Below, one piece after another: positions 59,246 through 64,000 of a DNA stretch of 64,000 bases. Location: contig CACOYM010000003.1 in assembly GCA_902631395.1 (NCBI GenBank), positions 86,436 to 150,435 on the forward strand, given 5' to 3'. The notes beneath the pieces were generated by a model. That model worked only from the letters and a program-made list of their open reading frames with translations, was not told where the DNA came from and searched no databases. The translations under genes were made by a program, and so were the position numbers. Within the stretch, counting starts at the first letter, position 1. Every line of letters begins with the position of its first letter. The DNA is from Halieaceae bacterium (GTDB lineage Bacteria > Pseudomonadota > Gammaproteobacteria > Pseudomonadales > Halieaceae).

Positions 59246-61432
59246 TTGGCTGAGCGTTCTTTCACTAACGAAGTCAAAAAGCTCTGCGCCGGGCAGGGCG
59301 AAGTGTTTAAGGGTGAAGGGATTCTTGCCATCACCAAAGCACTCCTTCAGTCTGGCGTATCTTATGTAGGCGGCTATCAGGGTTCTCCTATCTCGCATTT
59401 GATGGATGTGCTCAACGATGCACAGGATATCCTCGGTGACTTGGGTGTCCACTTTGAAGCTAACGGTTCTGAGGCTACTGCAGCAGCTATGTTGTCGGCC
59501 TCTATCAATTACCCGCTGCGTGGAGCCGTGACTTGGAAGTCAACTGTGGGTACCAACGTCGCATCTGATGCGCTGTCAAATCTAGCTTCTTCCGGGGTGA
59601 CCGGCGGCGCTATGGTGATTGTTGGTGAGGACTACGGCGAAGGATCAAGCATTATGCAGGAGCGAAGTTATGCTTTTGCTATGAAAGCGCAGATGTGGCT
59701 CCTAGACCCGCGACCCAACTTACCTAGTATCGTTGATATGGTTGAAAAGGGCTTTGAGCTCTCGGAGGCATCCAACACGCCGATCTTCTACATGATGCGC
59801 ATCCGCGGGTGTCATGTGACTGGTGAGTTTGTTGCTCGGGATAATGTTGCTCCCGAATTTCACAGCGAGGCTCCAGTCATCCCAAATCGGGAGCCTGAGA
59901 AAATTATCTTGCCGCCGTTTGTCTACGCGCAGGAGCGTGAAAAGATTGCCGAGAGGCTACCCGCGGCGATTCGCTTCGTCGAGGACAATGTGCTCAATGA
60001 GATTTTCCCCGGGCGATACGACTCGGTTGGAATCATCACCTGCGGAGGCTCATACAACACGGTGATTCGCGCCTTGCAGCGACAAGGGCTGGCCGACGTC
60101 TATGGCGAGACCGATGTCCCCATTTACTGTCTTAATGTCGCTTACCCGCTGATCCCGCGTGAGCTGGTTAAATTTTGTGCCGGTAAAGAGCAGGTACTCG
60201 TTCTGGAGGAGGGGCAGCCAGAGTACATCGAGCAGGGGATTCAGACGGTTTTACGTCGGCAGGACGTGCAAACCCGTGTTTACGGCAAGGACATTATGCC
60301 CATGGCAGGGGAGTATACGGGGCAGGTGATGCTGGAGGGTATTACCCGATTTATTCAGGCGGCATCACGACAAGATATACCCATGAAGCTCTCGCTTGAT
60401 GCTGTACTGAGCACAGAGACGCCGGTGTCAGATGAGGATATCAGTCGGCTGATGGGCGAGTTGCCGCCTCGACCCGCGGGTCTGTGTACGGGATGTCCCG
60501 AGCGTCCGCTGTTTTCTGCCATTAAGCAATTGCAGGAAGAGATGGGTCCTTTTCACATCTCATCTGATATTGGCTGTCACTCTTTCGCCACTGCGGCACC
60601 GTTCAACCTCGGCAACACTATCATGGGCTATGGCCTGTCTCTGGCCAGTTCGTCAGGTATGCGCCACGCGCTGCCGCACAAGGCAATCAGCATCATGGGG
60701 GACGGTGGTTTCTGGCACAACGGTCTCACCAGCGGCGTCACCAGTGCGGTATTTAATGAGCATGATGGCCTGTTGATTGTCATCGACAATGGCTACTCGG
60801 CTGCAACCGGTGGGCAGGACATCCCTTCCCTGGTGGAGCCCAACCTGATCGCCACGACCCTGGATACGAATCAACCCAAACGTGAAAGCTGGCAGGACAT
60901 CGAGGATGCCTGCCGCGGCGCCGGCGTGAAGTGGATCCGCACGGTGAGTACCTACAATATCGCCGCCATGAAGGAGACGCTGCGTGCAGCCCTGACGACC
61001 AATGCTCCAGGGCTGAAGGTGGTGGTGGCGGAGGGCGAATGCATGTTGAATCGCCAACGTCGGGTCAAGCCACTGATCCGACAGGCGGTCTCGGAGGGTC
61101 GGCGGGTGAAGCGGGCGCGTTTTTACATCGATCCAGAGACCTGCACGGGTGATCATGGCTGCATCCGCCTGTCGGGGTGCCCCTCTTTGACGATCCGCGA
61201 GAATCCCGATCCATTGCGCACGGATCCAGTGTCTTATGTCGACAACAGCTGTGTCGGTTGCGGTGTCTGTGGCACCAATGCACATTCTGCTGTGCTGTGC
61301 CCCTCTTTCTCGAGGGTGGAGATGATTCATAACCCTAATGCGTGGGATCGTTTTCTCGATACCACTCGTGCTCGGATGCGAGAATGGTGGCGGGCGCGCG
61401 ATCGGAAGCGTATGGCGCAACGCCAGTTCTGA
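59246..61432 (+). CDS. iorA: Indolepyruvate ferredoxin oxidoreductase-like, alpha subunit with C-terminal ferredoxin domain
   Basis: This is a 728-residue protein (TTG start at 59246). The N-terminal half is the pyruvate-ferredoxin-type domain that binds the 2-oxo acid, with GYQGSPISHLMDVL near residue 49 and EANGSEATAAAML. The thiamine diphosphate half has CTGCPERP (about residue 415) and MGDGGFWHNGLTSGV. The C-terminal region has cysteine sets CTGDHGCIRLSGCP and CVGCGVCGTNAHSAVLCP, fitting two 4Fe-4S clusters. It oxidatively decarboxylates arylpyruvates to aryl-acetyl-CoA with ferredoxin. It ends one base inside the beta gene start (TGATG). Confidence 0.9.
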   Translation: MAERSFTNEVKKLCAGQGEVFKGEGILAITKALLQSGVSYVGGYQGSPISHLMDVLNDAQDILGDLGVHFEANGSEATAAAMLSASINYPLRGAVTWKSTVGTNVASDALSNLASSGVTGGAMVIVGEDYGEGSSIMQERSYAFAMKAQMWLLDPRPNLPSIVDMVEKGFELSEASNTPIFYMMRIRGCHVTGEFVARDNVAPEFHSEAPVIPNREPEKIILPPFVYAQEREKIAERLPAAIRFVEDNVLNEIFPGRYDSVGIITCGGSYNTVIRALQRQGLADVYGETDVPIYCLNVAYPLIPRELVKFCAGKEQVLVLEEGQPEYIEQGIQTVLRRQDVQTRVYGKDIMPMAGEYTGQVMLEGITRFIQAASRQDIPMKLSLDAVLSTETPVSDEDISRLMGELPPRPAGLCTGCPERPLFSAIKQLQEEMGPFHISSDIGCHSFATAAPFNLGNTIMGYGLSLASSSGMRHALPHKAISIMGDGGFWHNGLTSGVTSAVFNEHDGLLIVIDNGYSAATGGQDIPSLVEPNLIATTLDTNQPKRESWQDIEDACRGAGVKWIRTVSTYNIAAMKETLRAALTTNAPGLKVVVAEGECMLNRQRRVKPLIRQAVSEGRRVKRARFYIDPETCTGDHGCIRLSGCPSLTIRENPDPLRTDPVSYVDNSCVGCGVCGTNAHSAVLCPSFSRVEMIHNPNAWDRFLDTTRARMREWWRARDRKRMAQRQF

Positions 61433-62919
61433 TGTCACGAGAGGACGCGACCATCAATATGGTGATCGCTGCACTTGGAGGGGAGGGCGGCGGAGTGCTG
61501 ACCAACTGGCTCATTGCGGCGGCGGAGCAAAACGGGTGGTGGTGTCAGAGTACTTCGCTTGCAGGGGTAGCGCAGCGGACGGGCGCTACGATTTATTATC
61601 TCGAGTTCATGCCTCGGCAAGACGGTCAGCGTCCGCCTGTGATGTCACTCTTTCCTGCACAAGGAGATATCGACTTAGCAGTCGCCTCGGAAATCGCCGA
61701 GGCGGGAAGAATGATCAGCCGCGGCTTCATCTCTCCAGATAGAAGTATGTTGATTGCGTCAGACCATCGGGTTTTCGGCATCACGGAAAAAAGTGCAACG
61801 GGGGATGGGTCAGTAGACAGAGAACTGATCATTGAGATGGGTGAGCGCTACGCCAAAACCTTCATTCATTTTGATATGTCCGAAATTGTTCAGCGGCAGG
61901 GCACTGTCATCTCGGCGGCACTGTTGGGGGCGATCGCTGGGAGCGGGGCGCTGCCATTCGCGGGGCACTGCTTTCGCAACCTGCTGTCAGCCGGGGGCAG
62001 TGCGCCTGGCAACCTCGCAGCCTTTGACGAGAGTTTTCGTCGCGCACAGCCTGGCGGTGTCGAAGAATACGAGCCCCCAAAAGCAGAACCTTTCACTCTG
62101 CCGCCCGCGATTAACGCTCTTGGGGACCGATGGTTGCCTCGTATCGCAGCCCTCCCGGAGACGCTTCACGAGACCGCTTATTACAGTATTAATCGCTTGA
62201 TAGATTATCAGGATGAGGCATATGCAGAGGAGTGGTTGAGTCGTCTCTCGGCTGTGATCTGTTGCGATTCAGATCTCGAGACTCATGCTCTCTCGCGTGA
62301 AACGGGGCGATACCTTGCACTCTGGATGGCGTTTGAGGACATACCTCGTGTTGCGCAGCTCAAGGTTCGACCAGATAGGGAGGCCATGATTCGATCAGAG
62401 GTGAAGGCCGCGCCTGAACAGCCTGTGACCGTAGCTGAGTATTTTCACCCGAGGGTGGAGGAGGTGGCCGCCTTGCTTCCTGAGAGATGGGGCAGGGCGT
62501 TGCTGGGCTCAGCGACTGCGAGCCGATGGTTAGGCCGACTTCTTGGCCCCAGAACGTTGAGAACAGATCGTGTCGGCATGCAATTAATCCTCCGCTGTCT
62601 CGCAGGTCTCAGGCGCTTTCGGCGGTCCACCCTCGGTTACGCTCATGAGCGGCATATGATCGACAGATGGTATGACGCAGTTTTGTCCGCCAAGACGCAC
62701 GAGACAGCCCTGGCGATTGCGGCGCTGGGTGGCATGGTGAAAGGTTATGGGGAGACCCGGCACCGAACCACATTGCGGCTGATGCAGATTTTGGATTACC
62801 TTGAGCAGTCGGCAGAGAGTGATGCGAACACTATCGCGTCTCTCCGGCTCGCGGCGATGACGCCTGACTCAAGGTTTGAGATCGACGACATCACGCTTCT
62901 GGATCCGGAGCATGCTTGA
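61432..62919 (+). CDS. iorB: Indolepyruvate ferredoxin oxidoreductase-like, beta subunit with large C-terminal domain
   Basis: I start at ATG 61432, one base overlapping iorA, giving 495 residues. The frame open to 61342 overlaps iorA and is not supported. The N-terminal 190 residues match the pyruvate-ferredoxin gamma-type domain (NMVIAALGGEGGGVLTNWLIAAAEQNGWWCQSTSLAGVAQRTGATIYYLEF). The C-terminal about 300 residues, with DLETHALSRETGRYLALWMAFEDIPRVAQLKVRP, resemble the extra domain (DUF6537-like) seen in long proteobacterial fused Ior proteins. So the usual long fusion is split into two coupled genes here. It ends 4 nt inside the start of the YeiH-like gene. Confidence 0.88.
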   Translation: MSREDATINMVIAALGGEGGGVLTNWLIAAAEQNGWWCQSTSLAGVAQRTGATIYYLEFMPRQDGQRPPVMSLFPAQGDIDLAVASEIAEAGRMISRGFISPDRSMLIASDHRVFGITEKSATGDGSVDRELIIEMGERYAKTFIHFDMSEIVQRQGTVISAALLGAIAGSGALPFAGHCFRNLLSAGGSAPGNLAAFDESFRRAQPGGVEEYEPPKAEPFTLPPAINALGDRWLPRIAALPETLHETAYYSINRLIDYQDEAYAEEWLSRLSAVICCDSDLETHALSRETGRYLALWMAFEDIPRVAQLKVRPDREAMIRSEVKAAPEQPVTVAEYFHPRVEEVAALLPERWGRALLGSATASRWLGRLLGPRTLRTDRVGMQLILRCLAGLRRFRRSTLGYAHERHMIDRWYDAVLSAKTHETALAIAALGGMVKGYGETRHRTTLRLMQILDYLEQSAESDANTIASLRLAAMTPDSRFEIDDITLLDPEHA

Positions 62920-63923
62920 TATCGGACAGTAAAGTTATGCTGCGGGAGATCTTGGCCGGCGCTACGCTGAGTGGTGCTCTTGCGGCGGCAGCCTATGCTA
63001 TAGCCCATCGATACGGCGCGCCTGCGATGTTGATGGGGCTGTTGCTCGGTTTGTCGTGCCATTTTCTCAGTGAATCTGATCGCTTTACCAGCGGATTGGT
63101 TTGGGCTTCTGGGCCTTGCCTCCGATTTGGAGTGGCTCTGCTGGGGATCAGGTTAAGCGTCGGTGATGTCGCGATTCTCGGTTGGCCTGCGGTCTCGGCA
63201 GTTTGTGCTGCAGTGGTTATGACCTTGTTTTTTGGGGTGATCTGGTCACGAGCCCTCGGCTGCGATCGAGACCTAGGCTTGCTCACCGGCGGTGCGGTGG
63301 GCATTTGTGGTGCCTCGGCCGCGATGGCGATCAGTGCAGCGCTTCCTGAGTCAGAAGCAAAGCAACGACAAACCCTGTTTACGGTGATCGGAGTGACTGC
63401 TTTCAGCACTGTCGCAATGGTGTTTTATCCCATTTTCGGTGACTTGTTCCATTTCACTCCGACAGACATGGGCTTTTTCATCGGGGCGACCATTCATGAC
63501 GTCGCCCAAGTGGTGGGGGCAGGTTACAGCGTGTCATCCGAAACCGGTGACCTGGCCACCTTCGTGAAGTTATTGCGCGTGGCTATGCTGGTGCCGCTTG
63601 TGATGGGCATCGCGTTTTTGTGTCGGTTGACCGCTCAAGCGCAAGGTAATGCCCGGCCGGCGCCTCCCTCATTCCCACTGTTCTTGCTGGCTTTCATCGC
63701 GTTGTTCCTGCTGAACAACACAGTGTCGCTACCTGGTGCGCTGACTCAGTGGATGTCTCAACTCGCCACCGGGCTATTGTTGTTGGCTGTGACGGCGTTG
63801 GGCGTTAGGACCTCGCTGCGCGAGGTGGCATCGATTGGCTGGCGACCGATTGCGTTGCTGGGGGGAGAGACGCTGTTTCTGGCTGCAGTAATTGCCAGTC
63901 TGCTAATGCTAGATATCGTTTGA
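62916..63923 (+). CDS. YeiH/UPF0324-family putative transporter
   Basis: This is a 335-residue membrane protein with about ten hydrophobic segments and the YeiH-family motifs GPCLRFGVALLGIRLSVGDV, LLTGGAVGICGASAAMAISAALPES and IGATIHDVAQVVGAGYSVSSETGD. The family is annotated as putative sulfate exporter/anion permease. I start at TTG 62916, where CCGGAG is 5-6 nt upstream and the gene overlaps iorB by 4 nt. An ATG at 62937 is the alternative. A role in exporting a sulfur anion is possible but not proven by sequence. Confidence 0.88.
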   Translation: MISDSKVMLREILAGATLSGALAAAAYAIAHRYGAPAMLMGLLLGLSCHFLSESDRFTSGLVWASGPCLRFGVALLGIRLSVGDVAILGWPAVSAVCAAVVMTLFFGVIWSRALGCDRDLGLLTGGAVGICGASAAMAISAALPESEAKQRQTLFTVIGVTAFSTVAMVFYPIFGDLFHFTPTDMGFFIGATIHDVAQVVGAGYSVSSETGDLATFVKLLRVAMLVPLVMGIAFLCRLTAQAQGNARPAPPSFPLFLLAFIALFLLNNTVSLPGALTQWMSQLATGLLLLAVTALGVRTSLREVASIGWRPIALLGGETLFLAAVIASLLMLDIV

Positions 63924-64000
63924 GCTGTCGGGGCGCCGCTCAGCGAGAATATCGATCTCGAATTGCATGACCTTGTTGCTGTACTGATTAAAGGCCTCGT
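63909..64000 (-). CDS. C-terminal end of an unidentified gene (cut by window edge)
   Basis: A reverse-strand frame is open from the window edge to a TAG at 63909-63911. It encodes the last about 30 residues, including NQYSNKVMQFEIDILAERRPD. It overlaps the end of the YeiH-like gene by 15 bp on the opposite strand. The segment is coding-like (mixed charges, no stops) but too short to name a family. It is convergent with the ior/YeiH operon. Confidence 0.5.
   Translation of the reverse strand, partial: EAFNQYSNKVMQFEIDILAERRPDSSNDI

Noticed and set aside
61342..61431. N-terminal extension of iorB
   Set aside because: It overlaps the iorA 3' end in another frame. The ATG at 61432 with one-base overlap gives the normal start.

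Overview
The window looks like chromosomal DNA of a heterotrophic, probably marine gammaproteobacterium of the OM60/NOR5 (Halieaceae)-like or a related oligotrophic type. This is inferred from the mix of Caulobacter-style TonB-dependent receptors, many acyl-CoA, SDR and flavin-monooxygenase genes, moderately high GC, and tightly packed short operons with ATGA overlaps. I see no rRNA, tRNA, IS element, phage gene or CRISPR array, so the taxonomic call rests on gene content only.

Layout. (1) 1-6818: a partial MDR oxidoreductase, a SnoaL-like/Rieske oxygenase pair, an AGCS symporter, an MHS-type MFS transporter, a CoA-binding protein and an enoyl-CoA hydratase. (2) 6819-8102: a decayed VOC-family gene and a leader with two hairpins. 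(3) 8103-18239: one long operon made of an aldehyde dehydrogenase, an M19 dipeptidase-like protein, a conserved unknown, a DUF3726 protein, a 58-codon ORF and heterotetrameric sarcosine oxidase genes soxBDAG. It probably degrades an N-methylated amine or amino acid. (4) 18242-24108: a Ldh-family dehydrogenase, an SDR, a thiolase, a DHH phosphoesterase and a Baeyer-Villiger-type monooxygenase. (5) 24318-29870: a compact coenzyme F420 operon (npdG, cofE, cofD, cofC and a fused cofGH/fbiC). (6) 30016-35810: a SnoaL-like protein, a TonB receptor, an SDR and a cytochrome c-PQQ dehydrogenase fusion. (7) 35891-43667: a divergent set comprising an acyl-CoA dehydrogenase facing SDR, APH-like kinase, acyl-CoA ligase, TetR, alpha/beta hydrolase and LLM flavoprotein genes, followed by a thioesterase. 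Its composition resembles the levulinate/4-hydroxyacid (lva) pathway. (8) 43775-46365: a ModF-like double ATPase and a glutaryl-CoA-dehydrogenase-like enzyme. (9) 46865-54813: a GMC oxidoreductase with its small Tat subunit, a second TonB receptor, a quinone oxidoreductase, RidA, MaoC and a RutA-like LLM protein. (10) 54875-58340: a TetR regulator, an SDR and a flavin monooxygenase. (11) 58439-64000: a cyclase-family hydrolase, two-subunit indolepyruvate oxidoreductase genes, a YeiH-like exporter and a truncated gene at the edge.

Two operator families stand out. A perfect CCATACG-N4-CGTATGG palindrome lies between the TetR gene (54875-55453) and the SDR, and again directly on a TTGACA-N17-TATTTT promoter upstream of the flavin monooxygenase, which defines a small TetR regulon. 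A second AT-rich palindrome, TTTTAA-N3-TAAAA, recurs at four promoters between 46.4 and 53.7 kb and ties the glutaryl-CoA-dehydrogenase-like gene, the second TonB receptor operon, the MDR/RidA pair and the MaoC/LLM pair into one regulon whose regulator is not evident here.

Functionally the window reads as a catabolic island. Uptake would be by TonB receptors, MFS and AGCS carriers. Oxidation would be by Rieske, BVMO/FMO, PQQ, GMC and LLM enzymes, followed by CoA activation and beta-oxidation-like steps. F420 is made locally and may serve one or both LLM-class enzymes.
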